A stretch of 64,000 nt of DNA, taken from Hymenopus coronatus. Lineage: Eukaryota; Arthropoda; Insecta; Mantodea; Hymenopodidae. Shown here in pieces: positions 22,058-33,276 of this stretch. The DNA lies in assembly GCA_030762935.1 (NCBI GenBank), contig CM060895.1, positions 76,119,001 through 76,183,000 of the forward strand, in the 5' to 3' direction. The position numbers and the translations under genes are program-made. Each line of letters opens with the position of its first letter. Position 1 is the first letter of the stretch. A model generated the notes under the pieces. It did not search any database, was not told the origin of the DNA, and worked only from the letters and a program-made list of their open reading frames with translations.

Positions 22058-22880
22058 TCTGATGTGCTCGATTCACATGACTTTCTCTACCTCTCTGTTA
22101 CAAATTATTACTAATACGCTTATTCTTTTATTCACTTCATGCTAATCGAGATAAACATTAGCAGAAGCTGTTTTATTACTTAGTTCCTTATAGGCAGAAA
22201 GGAAATAAAGGAAAACACTAGGTAAGACTAAATCGACAGGCAAATGATTTAAAATGTGGTCGCCATAATATAGAAACCCATTCTTTGCGTGGTCAGGTGT
22301 TGAAAATTCCAGTATGAGAAAAGTATTTTAAACTGAAATCAATAACAAGGAATATCGTAAAAACGGGCAAGTCCTGGGAAAAAAATGCATATAACATAAA
22401 TTGTGTGCTTTAACGACCTCTACATTTTGTATGTATTAAGCTTTTGTCTGTCTCTTACGGTTTACCAGTTATGCAAAATTCTGCAAAATTCATTCAGAAG
22501 AAAGATGTCTACAGACGCTATTCCCAGAAAATTCAATATACGATATTTTAAACGAAATCGTTTGCCATTTTTGAGAAATTCAAAATGTTCTAAAATAGCT
22601 TCATGTAAAGGGTAGTTCGGGGTGAGGAGAGTTTCTTAAAAATCTGAATTTCGCATTCTTGAAAGATATTGAACTTACATACCAAGTTTGATATTTAACG
22701 AACTTTTTATTTTTGAGCTATGCAGTCTACAGATACACACAGGGACCTTTTTCTAGAAATGCCTTTTTTGATTCAGGAGATCCCAAAACACGTATTTCTG
22801 GTGAAATCTCGCTATCGAAATTTTATGTGCAATACAATACTCTTTACACTATGTACACAACACAGCGGAGAAAGTAAAAA
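22058..22880 (+). repeat. Family A copy, full length
   Basis: Starts TCTGATGTGCTCGATTCACA behind an A-run, with GTTTTATTACTTAGTTCCTT (second-subfamily wording), GTCTCTTACGGTTTACCAGT, ATTCAGGAGATCCCAAAACA and a partly degraded hairpin (CTTTACACTATGTACACAAC), ending GGAGAAAGTAAAAA. Confidence 0.85.
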
Positions 22881-24312
22881 AAAAAACAAAAAAAAAACAA
22901 AACAAAAAAACAACAGCAGCTATAGTTATCTTCCTCCATAGCTCCAGAAATAAAGTATATCTATATAAACTAACATATTGAGAATTAAAAGCCAAAAAAT
23001 GTCCCAAATGAAGGAGTATTTTATAAGAAACAGCCTTAGCTGTTGATTTAAAAACTAGAAAGTATATATGTAATAATGTACTAAATGCATTACACTCTTG
23101 AAATGTGTAAAATAAAAAAAAAACCTATGCGTGGCTTCTAAGCGGCTGTCAGTCGTTTTAAACCTTTCTAAAATACGCTCGCGTTTCACTCTATAATTTT
23201 TCAATGTACATTTTTGTTTTCTTTCTTTTTTCTTTGTGACAGAGATTGTGTTAATGCCTATTTTTGGCATATGCAGTCACGCTTCGGACTACGATAAGCT
23301 GCAATAGGTATGTGTGACAGCTAGCGTTTTGATAGCTGAACGCGTTTCCTTGCGTTAAAGGTTATCATAAAACCCGAATGAAAATAATGTAGCTTTTCTG
23401 ACCTGGCAAATACAGCAGGCACCTTATTTAATCTGAATATATATGGAGCACTTTACAGCTGTATTTTATCACAAGTTATTCTTATTTTCCAGCACCTATT
23501 AGCTGAAGTGGATGAAGTGTTAGAGTTCACGCAAAAAAATATTTCTCTCTGGAAACGATCGCTTTTATGGCTCCTGAAAGTAAATCTTAAGTAAAAGACT
23601 CTGCGCATCACAAATACATGCAATATATTTTTTCCAGATTATATTAGGGGTAAAATTAGTGGCTCTTATTCCATATTTCTCTAAAAATAATATGGCATTA
23701 AACAATTTGGAGTTAGGGGTAGTCAGAGAAGACGCAGCATAGCATCACAACAAGAACAGATCCAGACGGTAGGCGCGGAGTGCGTGAGCATAACTTTAAA
23801 AATAAAAAAATACAGGCTCAAAAATAACAAGTTTCAAGTGAAGTTTTAAAACCTGGGTGCAATATTAGCAAAATAAATATGGGCTTAAGTAAAACTCATT
23901 TACTGTATTATTTTTATATTATTGTAGCAAATATATTTAATGACTTAAAATTGTTTATAATTATAGTCTTTCCTTCGTTGCTGCAAAAAAGTCACTCAAC
24001 GTTTCGACCCGTAGATAGTTTATAGCTGCACGCCATCCATTGTTCGCACACAACTGTGCATTAACACCCCGGTCATTCACGATTCAGTACAACTCGCAAT
24101 AAAAATAAAAAACCACACTGCAATCCTTCCTAGTATTATAGCTAGAAAATGAAGTCACAAACTTTCTGGAAATTTGTCGACGATACCGGAAGCCAAAGCT
24201 TGGAGAATAATCGAGAGTTGCGTTCCCCAAGGTCCCTGTTTACATGGCACTGTTCTTCTATGTTGTTTACGCATCCCAACTTACATTGCAAGGCAAACGT
24301 TAGAACCATTGC
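22881..24312. other. Gene-free stretch
   Basis: AT-rich sequence with no supported gene, SINE or transposon. Short ORFs at 23055-23270 (minus) and 24149-24343 (plus) have no recognisable features. Confidence 0.4.
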
Positions 24313-24612
24313 AAATACTTTTCTTAAACATATGATATTTTGATCAAAATTTTTAGATCTATTTTCGGGATTTCCTAAAAATCTTCGTGTCCTATCCTTG
24401 GAAGATACTGAACTTAAATTTGGTACTTAATTGGCGCTTCGTTTCTTAGTCTCCCACACACAGACACACACACACACACACACAGTAGGCACTTTTTCTA
24501 TACAGTATTTTGGGGGGGGGGATTCAGGAATCTTCAAAAACAATTTCGGGTTGAAACACAATAACTTGTTTACTTACTAAGTACACTGTACACAAGCTCT
24601 AGTGAAAGTAGA
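24313..24612 (+). repeat. Family A copy, right third
   Basis: ATATGATATTTTGATCAAAA, TCTTCGTGTCCTATCCTTGG, a CA tract at 24456-24483, a nine-base G-run near 24513, then AAGTACACTGTACACAAGCT and AGTGAAAGTAG as a worn terminal hairpin. Confidence 0.75.
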
Positions 24613-25000
24613 TATATTTTATATCGACAAGTGGAAAAATGCAGAAAAAAATAAATCAGCGCTTAAGTATACCATTTTAATAAATTAATTTATGACTATC
24701 AAAGAAATTCAATCAGAAATGTTTTTGCTCACTTTTTGACTGCTTGGAGAAAAATCGTCATACTTATTTTTGAATTTTGTGGGAGAAGAAAGTTTTTAAA
24801 TACGAGAAAATAAAATAAAACAAAAACAATGAGCCTCAGAAAAATGCCTTTAAAATTTTACATATTAATTAAATTTTACTTTTCAAACATGTGTTACATC
24901 CACTCTGTAACAATCAAATATTATAAATACATGTAATTTAATGTATGGTGCACTTTTTTTTGCATAAGTAAACAAACCTTTAAATCAAAACATTATTTTG

Positions 25001-25086
25001 TTACTTACATCATGCAAATAAAGATAAACATTAGCAGAATTAGTCTTATTATTAACTCTCCTGTAAGTAGAAGGAAAATAAAGAAA
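25001..25086 (+). repeat. Family A left-end scrap
   Basis: TACATCATGCAAATAAAGAT, AACATTAGCAGAATTAGTCT and CTGTAAGTAGAAGGAAAATA match positions about 60-150 of the second subfamily. The next, full copy starts directly afterwards in the same direction. Confidence 0.65.
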
Positions 25087-25970
25087 TCTGACTACTCCAT
25101 TCGCCTTTTTCAACATTTCCGCAGCAAATTATGTTTAAAAAGCTTATGCTTTTATTTATTTCATGCTAGTTGAGAAAAAATTAGAAGAAATAGTATTATT
25201 ACTTGCTTCCTTGTAAGTAGAAGGGAAATAAGAGTGTACCATGTGTTTAAGTGATAGTCAAAAGCTGATTGCTATATGACTGAAGTTCCTTTGTTTATAT
25301 GGACAGGAGTTGATAAATTCCTGCATGAGAAGAGTATAAGTATTTTAAAGCTGAAACCAATAACAGGGAATATCTAAAAACTTTCAACTTCACGAAAAAA
25401 GGCATACAATATAAGTTGTGTGTTTCAACGAGTTTTTCATTTTCTGCTAAGTTAGGTTTTGTCTAACTCTTATAGTTTACCAAATGTGCAAAATTCCGTA
25501 AAATTCATCCAGGATCATCAAAGGCTATTTCCAGAAAATTCAAGATATATATTTTATTTGTCATACAAATATCCATAAAATATGACATTTTAATCAAAAT
25601 CGTTAGAGCCATTTTTGAAAAAATCATACTTCTTGAAAAATGTTCCATGTAAAGGGTAGTTGGAATTGGAGGGGTTTTCTTGAAAATTTTCGTTTTGCAT
25701 CCTTGGAAGATACCAAACCTAAATACCAAGTTTGGTTTTTAACGGTCTTTTCATTTTTGAGCTATGCTACCCACTGACACACACATAGACCCACACAGAC
25801 AAACAGAAAGACAGACAGACACACACACGGGCATTTTTCTAAAAATGCTTTTTTTTTTGGGTTCAGGGGGGTCTCAAAACATATATTTCCGGTGAAATCT
25901 CGGTATCGACATTTTGGGTGCAATATAATACCTTCTCTATACATCTACATAGTGCGTATAGAGAAAGTAA
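25087..25970 (+). repeat. Family A copy, full length
   Basis: From TCTGACTACTCCATTCGCCT through GCTAGTTGAGAAAAAATTAG, AGTAGAAGGGAAATAAGAGT, GGTAGTTGGAATTGGAGGGG and TTTCCGGTGAAATCTCGGTA to GTGCGTATAGAGAAAGTAA. Confidence 0.85.
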
Positions 25971-26068
25971 TTTTTTTTTGGACTCGGGGGACTCAAAACA
26001 TATATTATGCATAATGCAATACCTTGTCTATACACTATGTACGTAGTGCGTGTAGAGAAAGTAAAAAT
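25971..26068 (+). repeat. Duplicated family A right end
   Basis: A second right-end segment (GGACTCGGGGGACTCAAAAC, CAATACCTTGTCTATACACT, ATGTACGTAGTGCGTGTAGA, GAAAGTAAAAATAG) follows the first one directly. The ~95-bp hairpin end is thus tandemly repeated. The stretch GCACTACGTACATAGTG-type stem is almost perfect. Confidence 0.75.
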
Positions 26069-26254
26069 AGGTGATTTGACCTGTGTGCGTTTAAAAATTT
26101 GACTATCGTGTGAGTATATTTCTTGTGGCCATAACAAAATATATAATGTTTTTTTTTTTTTCCATTTATATAGCCCCCTTTAACATGTAGGTCATATCGG
26201 GGGGCTTTGTACTTGAAACAACTCTTGTCTGTAGGCTTTTTTTTACGTTTGATT

Positions 26255-26450
26255 TAAATCATTTTGTTTTCCTCAAACATACACATATTCACTTTCACAT
26301 ACATGCTTCCAGACTCTGTGAGGGATAGGGAATAATTCTGGTTAAAGAAAACTTCCCCGCCCCAGCCGGGAATTGAATCCGGGACCTCCGGAAGAGAAGT
26401 CAGCTCGCTGGGCACTCGACCTCGGAGGCAGCTTGAAACAATTTCCATAC
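26255..26450 (-). repeat. tRNA-derived SINE
   Basis: On the plus strand CCGGGAATTGAATCCGGGAC is the complement of a B box within a T-arm-like palindrome, and CAGCTCGCTGGGCACTCGAC lies where the A-box side would be. GAGGGATAGGGAATAATTC forms the body. Minus-strand orientation. Different from SINE-A and SINE-B in body sequence. Confidence 0.55.
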
Positions 26451-26999
26451 ACGTTTAAATGTTTTACTATCTAAACAACGTTCAACGCAAGCTCTTACGT
26501 TCGAAAGAAACTACAGGCGCTACGCAACGTCACGTACGTTGTTCAGTTATCTAACCCACTTAAAGATGACTTAGAGCAGGTGATACAGATGCCGCAGGAG
26601 CCGAGATGGGAAAATAAATGTTGTCCCCGTAGGGTTTTTGACATACCTTAGCACAGGTTCACACGTACCTGACATGATTCTCATGGACGTACATAAGTTA
26701 TTAAATTTTGGCGCCGCCCTATTTCGGTTGGCGGCAATGTTAGCTTTGGCACTGAGTGGAAAGGTTGTGTCAACAGCGCCTCTGCTGTAGTTCACGGAGA
26801 ATTTAAGGCCGTTAGTCTTCTGGTACAAGCATGATTAACGTCTAATTCTAACTAATTTATTGCAACAAATGGGCGCGCTATCAGCAACGAGCCTGAAGAT
26901 TCTGATCTACGAGTTTTCTCAAATGAATGTACAATTTCATATATTCTTTACAAATTAACCATCATTATATTATAAAGATTAAATGTTTGCCAAGCACTC
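26451..26999. other. Gene-free stretch
   Basis: A moderately GC-rich patch (26560-26830) with an 85-codon minus-strand ORF that I do not recognise and that carries no domain signature. No other feature seen. Confidence 0.35.
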
Positions 27000-27180
27000 G
27001 CCTCTCACCTAGACAGCCGGGCTCGATCCCAAACGACCGCAAATGAGATTTGTGGAGGACAAAGCGGCACAGGGGCGGGTTTTTCTTTGGGTTCTCCAGT
27101 TTTCCCTACCATCACATTCCACCGGTGCTCCATCCTCATTACATCTGTCATCGGTGTCATCGCGGTAACAAAATAGTAAA
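27000..27180 (+). repeat. tRNA-derived SINE
   Basis: GCCTCTCACCTAGACAGCCG then GGGCTCGATCCCAAACGACC (B-box-like) and GTTCTCCAGTTTTCCCTACC (the 'GGTTTTCCC' core seen in the SINE-B group), ending ATCGGTGTCATCGCGG. Plus orientation. Confidence 0.5.
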
Positions 27181-27244
27181 ATAAGACGTTAAACACTCTC
27201 AAAGAAGCAAATATTATTTTATTTTTGTTGCTATTCATTTGTTA

Positions 27245-27446
27245 TAATTAGAACTTCTAACGACTTCTGAAGGAAGCCAAGCTAAATATTTTTAAGTCCA
27301 GAAAAGAAAACTCATCGTACATCCGCCAGGTTCGATCCCACGATCTCCGAAACCAGAGACTAGACCACAGATATGAAATGGCGTTTTATTTATGGACGCT
27401 CTATAACTGCTGTGGTTCTCAGCGTCCCATTCTATACTGAGCGTGA
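27245..27446. repeat. SINE-C fragments in rearranged order
   Basis: The 3' block (TTCTGAAGGAAGCCAAGCTA, 27261-27300, followed by a tRNA-like CAGGTTCGATCCCACGATCT) precedes the 5' block (TTATTTATGGACGCTCTATA, 27388 on). That is the reverse of the 11.0 and 19.7 kb copies. Either two truncated copies are side by side or one copy was rearranged. Confidence 0.6.
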
Positions 27447-27750
27447 AAGGTCTACTTGTTTGTGCGTGTGTCTGTGAACCGATCACTCAAAAATTAAAGT
27501 TCAGTAAAATACCAAGTGAAATGGTATTTCAGTTTATTATGTTCCAAGGATGAGGCACGAACATTTTCAGAAATGTTCCTCCATCTCAAACTTCTCTTAA
27601 CGTGGAAAAATTTTTCGCAAATTTTGTTTTCTCAAAAACGGCTCTAACGATTTTATCAAAGTGACAATATTAAGGATGTTGGCAAGACATATAAAATACA
27701 TGTCTTGAATTTTCTGTGAATAGCTTCTGAAGAGCTTCATTTTGGATGTC
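27447..27750 (-). repeat. Family A fragment, central part
   Basis: TTGTGCGTGTGTCTGTGAAC, CAAGGATGAGGCACGAACAT, TTTTCTCAAAAACGGCTCTA and GTGAATAGCTTCTGAAGAGC. Both outer ends are missing. The start is fused to the SINE-C 5' block, as at 11037. Confidence 0.75.
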
Positions 27751-27779
27751 TTGTGAGGCTAACAATTGTATTTAGTTTT

Positions 27780-27930
27780 ATTTAAGGACCCCCATTAATT
27801 AACAAGTATTTTAGCTTCCCAATCTATGCGTAGGGCGTCAATGATCGTACATTTTTCTCAGAGGCCTCCGTCAGGTTTGAGATTCTTTTACTTCTATAAA
27901 TCTACGACAAAGAATCTTCGGCTTCAATTT
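27780..27930 (+). repeat. Degraded SINE-C relative
   Basis: TAGCTTCCCAATCTATGCGT, AGGGCGTCAATGATCGT and TTCTCAGAGGCCTCCGTCAG, AATCTACGACAAAGAATCTT follow the order of the 11.0 kb copy (CGTCCCATTCTATACTGGGCG, GAGAGGCCTCTCTATCAGG, AAATCTACGACCCG). Strongly diverged. Confidence 0.45.
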
Positions 27931-28312
27931 CGTAACTAATTTGTGTTATAATTAAAATTATTTTTAAATTTATTAAAGTCAAAGTGTCTCTACTTCCTAG
28001 ATTATTCTAGTATGCTGAAGCCAATGATATTCTATTTATGAATCAACCACACTGATTCCTTCACAGCAGGAATATAATGCATTTTCCAAAATGTGATACG
28101 TTTAGATCTTGCTTTAGTATAACTATCTTCCCAGATATTTGCGCCTCAAAAATGTTTTGTAGGAGTTTGTTAAGGCATATACCTGTCGAAATATATTTTC
28201 TTTCTATTGATTTCAAATATCAAATCTCTAAATAGAGATAACTCGTGAAGAGAAGAGAAAAGAAAAACATTGTTAAAAAAATTAAAAGATATTAGAAACA
28301 TAATAAAAAAAA
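27931..28312. other. Gene-free stretch
   Basis: AT-rich, no supported feature; ends in an A-run at the start of the next family A copy. Confidence 0.4.
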
Positions 28313-29219
28313 ATGATGTGCTACACTCACATAACTTTCTCTAGCTGCTCTACAAAACTCCTACAAAAGATTATTCTTCTTTGTACACAATGCTAATCAA
28401 GATAAATGTTAGCAGAATATTATTACTTAGTTCCTTATAAGTAGAAAGGAATAAGGGAATGCACTATGCTAAAGTGATTGTCAAATGTTTTAAAAGCTAT
28501 CGTTATGCGATTGTCATTGCAAATCACTTCTTTGCTTGGCCAGGAGTAGAACAAAAGAAACACAGATACTTTCTGTGTGAGAAAAGTTTAAGTACTTCAC
28601 AATTGAAACCATAACAACGCATGTCTCGAAAACGGTTACTTCCACAACAAAAACTTAAAGGAAAAAAGTGTGTGTATTGTAATGGGGTACATTTTTGTGT
28701 AGCATGTTTTTTTTTTCTCTCTCTTACGGTTTAGCAGTTAAGCAAAATTCAGCAAAATTCATCCAGAATAAAGAGGCCTTCAGAGGCTATTTCCAAAAAA
28801 TTCGAGATATACATTTTATTTCGGACATAAATAGCTTTAATACACGGGATTTTAATCAAAATCGATACAGTCATTTTTAAGAAAATCAAAAGTTTCGAAA
28901 TGTTTTCCATGTAAAGGGTAGTTTGTGGTGGGGGGACTTTTTTGAAAATATTTGTGTCGCATCCTTGGAAGATACTAAACCTAAATACCAAGTTTGGTAT
29001 TTAACGGTCTTTTTGTTTTGGGGCTACGCTGTCCACAGACACACACACACGCACACACACACACACACACACAATGACCTTTTTTTAAAAATGCTTTTCT
29101 CGGACTCAGAGGACCACAAAGCATATATTTCCGGTGAAATGTTGGTATCGAATTTTTGGGTGCATTACAATACCTTCTCTATCCTTTTGTACATTGTACA
29201 TATGGGGCTAGAGAAAGTA

Positions 29220-29222
<3 letters not shown>
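28313..29222 (+). repeat. Family A copy, full length, second subfamily
   Basis: ATGATGTGCTACACTCACAT, CTAGCTGCTCTACAAAACTC, CTTAGTTCCTTATAAGTAGA, TTGTGTCGCATCCTTGGAAG and TTTCCGGTGAAATGTTGGTA. It contains a CA tract at 29036-29073 and ends CTAGAGAAAGTAAAAA against a TA microsatellite. Confidence 0.85.

Positions 29223-29224
<2 letters not shown>

Positions 29225-29259
<35 letters not shown>
29225..29259. repeat. (TA)n microsatellite
   Basis: About 17 TA units start three bases past the end of the family A copy. Confidence 0.9.
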
Positions 29260-29263
<4 letters not shown>

Positions 29264-29776
29264 AATTGTAAAATAGTATATGAAACATAAAGGCGATTTT
29301 ATGTGACTGGCATGAATTCAAATAACTTTACCATTTAGACTCTCACCATTGTCGCCCACATCCAACACAATTTCCACACTTTTGTTTAAATTAAAGATAC
29401 ATTCGCATTTATAGCCTCTAATAAAGAAACAGCAAGGCACGTGGTTTTTTAGAGCTTGCGTTTATTCCCTCTTACAAAGAAGTGAGACACAGTGTGTACC
29501 ACATTTCTCACTTTTGTGAGAAATAAATCCTAGAGTTATATCACAATTATATCTTGGCTTTAATAAATTAAACTATTTATCAGTTATGATTCGATCTTCC
29601 ATTATTAATCTATAAAATAATTATTAATCTAGCTCGGCTTGTTATCACGGTTTCACACTTTGTTTTTTTTTTAAATTAATCACGTATCATTAATTAAAAA
29701 CCCAAATCCTAAACTTATTTGATAGCAAGAAAATACTCTTTACACACTTCAAATAATTTAGACTGAAAATAAAAAA
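29260..29776. other. Gene-free stretch
   Basis: AT-rich sequence with no supported feature. Confidence 0.4.
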
Positions 29777-29852
29777 GAAATCCGTATCGAGTTTTTAGCT
29801 GGAATACAATACCTTCGCTACCTACTATGTAGAGAGAGAGAGAAAGTAAAAG
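29777..29852 (+). repeat. Family A right-end fragment
   Basis: GAAATCCGTATCGAGTTTTT, AGCTGGAATACAATACCTTC and a GA tract in GAGAGAGAGAAAGTAAAAGG. Only the last ~75 bp of the element are present. Confidence 0.65.
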
Positions 29853-30769
29853 GTATTTACTTATGGTCGTTGCAGAAAAAACTGAAATGTCTACTTGAAT
29901 AAAGAGCACATAAGAACTGCAACTTTGCGTGCATAGATTTAAGATTAGCATGAGCGGACTTATGGAAGTGAAATGAATTGGAAGGTGCTGGGATGGCGTG
30001 CATACATCCACGGTTAAGTGCGACAGGTCAAGCGACAGACTAAAATGGGTTAGCATTTAACAGTGGTGGCTAGTTATTTTCTCTAACATGTATGTACAGT
30101 CAAAGACAAAAAATATGCCTGGCGCTATGAATTTTCTGAAAAAGTGAAAAACCTGATTCCAATAGTTAAAATCATTAATATTATGAAGGATCTCTACGAC
30201 AAATATATTTATGTGCAAATCCTTACGTAAAATTCATCCTTTAATTAACATTTCCAATAATGTAATTGTAGATTTACCAACAATTTCAAATATTTGACGG
30301 GGACCTGTGTTCCTTGACTTTCATTGATGGATTCCGATACAATATGCTACGCGAGTAAGAACAGAAAAAAACAATTTGGGCATTCCATCGCTTCATTTCT
30401 CCACCCACTCAATGCTCCGGCAGAACAGGTTGACTTATACAAGCAGTGTGTTTGTTAATTTTGTGAGGCCACGTGCACGAATTATCTTGGCATCAGAACT
30501 TCAGTATGTATCACAGAGAAAATATTAATCTAATTTTGTAGCTGGGCTTATTGAGGTGGCTTATTATCCAACCAGAAAGTTTTGGTATCACCAGGTCGCA
30601 ACTTAGAACTTCATTTGTCAAGTTACGTTTCCTGTCCATCCTCTTTCCTTCGGTAACACGTCCTGTCCCATACGCTTTTAACAGAAAACAATTGAAAGAT
30701 ATGGGCGGAGTCAGCGCAAATACCCCGTCTTTCGACAAGTATTTCCGGAATAGTTTTATGTCTTTGAGT
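29853..30769. other. Gene-free stretch
   Basis: Overlapping ORFs on both strands around 30511-30888 (125 and 92 codons) show no protein-family signature, and the minus-strand one runs into family A sequence, so neither is called. Confidence 0.4.
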
Positions 30770-31353
30770 GTACATTTCATACACAATAGATATAGAAGGT
30801 GTTGTATTGCACCTAAAAATTCGATATGAGATTTCTCCGGAATACTTTTTGAGATCCTCTGAATGAAAACAAGTATTTTTAGAAACACGTCCGTGTATGT
30901 GTTTTTGGGCAGAATAGCTACATAAACGAAAAGTCTGTTAATTACTAAACTTGGTATTTAATTCAGAGTCTTCCAAGGATGTGACACAAGGATTTTCAAG
31001 AAAATTCCTCATCCCAAACTACCCTTTACATGACACATAATTCGAAAATGATTTTCTCTAGAGTGGCTCTAACGATTCTGATTAAAATACTATGTATTTA
31101 AGTTATTTTCATTACAAACAAAATGATTATCTTGAATTTTCTGGGAATCGCCTATAAAGATCTCTTCACTCTGGGTGACAGTTGATAGCTTTTTATCTCA
31201 TCTCTCACGGTTACGAGCTATCATATAGCAAATGAAGATCAATTCTGCTAATTTTATCTCGATTATTATGGTGTAGATAAAGTAATAACCATCTGTAAGG
31301 AAAGTGTGTTTTTGAACATCTAGAGAAATTCTTATGAATGGAACATATCAAAT
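30770..31353 (-). repeat. Family A copy with internal deletion
   Basis: GATATAGAAGGTGTTGTATT, GAGATTTCTCCGGAATACTT, TTCCAAGGATGTGACACAAG, GGGAATCGCCTATAAAGATC, then a jump to AAATGAAGATCAATTCTGCT and CTTATGAATGGAACATATCA. About 250 bp are lost between the TCTCACGGTT block and the GCTAATTTTATCTCG block. Confidence 0.75.
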
Positions 31354-31397
31354 GTTTTCTTTAATGTCGTTTACAAACGCCATTCTCTTGCAATATG

Positions 31398-31475
31398 CAT
31401 GATTTCATTCCACAAAATAAATATCGTAATTTCACCTGAAATACATTGTTTGTGGACCCCTGAATTAAGAAAAAA
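31398..31475 (-). repeat. Family A right-end segment, inverted, at the left of a plus copy
   Basis: TTCATTCCACAAAATAAATA, TCGTAATTTCACCTGAAATA and GGACCCCTGAATTAAGAAAA are family A right-end sequence on the minus strand. They stop in an A-run and are followed directly by a plus-strand left end (CTGATGTATTCCATTCACAT at 31479). The same join is seen at 60166/60168. Confidence 0.7.
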
Positions 31476-31478
31476 TGA

Positions 31479-31722
31479 CTGATGTATTCCATTCACATAA
31501 ATTTGTTTACCTTCTTTGCAAAAAAATTCTTGCAAAATATTATTCTTATTTTACATCATGCTAATCGAGATACATTAACACAATAGCCTTATTAATTTGT
31601 TCTTTATAAATAGAAGGGAACTAAGGGAATACACTAGAATAAAAACAATAGTAAAATACTTTAAAATGAATGGTTATGTGACTGTCATAGGAATTCGTAT
31701 CTTTGCATGGCCAGGAGTTAAA
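31479..31722 (+). repeat. Family A left part
   Basis: CTGATGTATTCCATTCACAT, CATGCTAATCGAGATACATT, AATAGAAGGGAACTAAGGGA and CTTTGCATGGCCAGGAGTTA, second-subfamily type. It ends where the transposase-related segment starts. Confidence 0.75.
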
Positions 31723-31799
31723 GGGGGAGAGATCCATGGTGATCCCTGACAGTTGCTTTACCTCGTGGGCACTCTGTCACACTGTTGCCACTTCGTCCC

Positions 31800-32050
31800 G
31801 GTCATGGTTACAGCACCAAACCTCTCAGTCGCTTGGATCGTGTCATCAATAGACAATTTCCAACAATGTTGCCGCCGCGATCTCCAATTCCCACTTCAAC
31901 CGACTTGTAGTTGTCGTTTTATTAAAGAACGAGTTTTCCTCACACATGCAACAACCCGACAGAAGTGAAAGATGCTACCTCGCAAGAAATTGCTGATATT
32001 TCAAGACATGGCGTTCAAAATGCTGAGTATGGAGTGGCAGAAAAAATGGT
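31800..32050 (+). pseudogene. DDE transposase relic, second copy (IS630/mariner-like)
   Basis: ATCGTGTCATCAATAGACAA, AACAATGTTGCCGCCGCGAT, TTAAAGAACGAGTTTTCCTC and GCAACAACCCGACAGAAGTG match the relic at 12785-13000 over about 150 bp in the same order. The reading frame is broken (the FWFRGYLKERVF region here reads CRFIKERVFLTHATTRQ in part), and the NPTDFW block is damaged. Beyond the match the DNA continues with GTGTACGTTGAATAAG and CAGGACATTTTCTCAGGTTG, which parallels GGAGGATATTTTCCCAATG in the other copy. A dead C-terminal fragment; adjacent to a truncated family A copy. Confidence 0.7.
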
Positions 32051-32421
32051 GTACGTTGAATAAGACAACTCAGGACATTTTCTCAGGTTGTGTATCAGAG
32101 TATACTAAAATATATTACAAGTTTTGATTATCTCGAATTTAAGAGATTTAATTTAGTATTTTAATTATTATTGTGTGATAAATGTTAAAATGTTTTATTG
32201 GTAAATAAAGGTGTATCGTTTTTAGGGATATCAAGTTATTTAATAAATCAAATGCTTCCTTTTTTTCTCTTTCATGGGAAATTACACGGGAAATTGTTTC
32301 AAATCTGGGAGAATTAAAATATATACTTAAGATATCCAAAAAATTAAAATAGTGTTGAGCCCCGTTGTTTTCTGAGTATGGGATTTAATTTATTTTTGCT
32401 TTTTTGTTTTGTTTTCTATGT

Positions 32422-32548
32422 AAAATATTATGATATTGATAACGGTTTAAAGTTGGAAATGACATTTGAAAGACCCTTTACACTACTTGCTCAATGTTTT
32501 TACAATTTCTAATTTGTTCATTGCAGATTTTTTGGATATACGCATACA
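32422..32548. repeat. Direct duplication, left copy
   Basis: AAAATATTATGATATTGATA, ACATTTGAAAGACCCTTTAC and TTTCTAATTTGTTCATTGCA are repeated at 33165-33276 as CAAATATTATAATATTGATA, ACCTTTGAAAGACCTTATAC and TTTCTAATTTGTTCATGTAA. A family A copy fills the space between the two. Confidence 0.75.
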
Positions 32549-33157
32549 TTTTTACTTTCTATACACGTACAATGTACATAGTGTAGAGAGAAGGCATTGC
32601 ATTCCGCCTAAAAATTCGATACCGGGATTTCACCGGAAATAGACGTTTTAGAGTCCCCTGTATTAAAAAAGAAGTATTTTCAGAAAAAGGTCTGTGTGTG
32701 TGAGTGAGTCCGTGTGTCTGTATATATCTTCCAAGGATGCGATACGAAGATTTTACTGCCCTTTACATGCAAAAAATTCTAAAATTTTGATTTTCTCAAA
32801 AATACCGTATATTAAAGATATTTACATAAAAAATATACCATATTTGACAAACTACTTAATATTTGTTTCAGATTTAAAATACTTAGAACTTTTATGACAC
32901 GGAAAGTTGTACACTCCAGCACCTGCATAGAAACGCATTTCATCCACATGGCAATCGACTTTTAAAAGATTTGACTATCGTTTTAGCCTAGTGTATTCCC
33001 ATATTTTCCTTCTACTTATAAGTAAGCAAGTAATTAAGACAATTTCTGCTAATGTTTATCTCGATTAGCATGAAGTAAAGAGGAGAATAAGTTTTTTAAC
33101 AGTGATTTGTTATCGAGATGTAGAGAAAGTCATGTGAATGGAACACAACAGATTTTT
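32549..33157 (-). repeat. Family A copy with internal deletions, flanked by direct duplication
   Basis: TTTTTACTTTCTATACACGT, a near-perfect hairpin (ACAATGTACATAGTGTAGAG), TTTCACCGGAAATAGACGTT, CAAGGATGCGATACGAAGAT, and after deletions TTGACTATCGTTTTAGCCTA and AAGTCATGTGAATGGAACAC. Both outer termini are preserved. Confidence 0.8.
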
Positions 33158-33164
33158 TCATGTG

Positions 33165-33276
33165 TCAAATATTATAATATTGATAACGTTTTAAGTTTGA
33201 AATGACCTTTGAAAGACCTTATACATTATGTTTTTCTAATTTGTTCATGTAAGGTTTTTGGTTATATGCACATTTA
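33165..33276. repeat. Direct duplication, right copy
   Basis: Partner of 32422-32548, about 80-85 percent alike by eye. At over 110 bp it is far longer than a normal target-site duplication, so it implies segmental or tandem duplication around the family A copy. Confidence 0.75.

Noticed and set aside
28923..29276. 117-codon ORF
   Set aside because: Family A right half plus CA and TA microsatellites.
30511..30888. 125- and 92-codon ORFs on opposite strands
   Set aside because: No protein signature, and the minus-strand one extends into family A.
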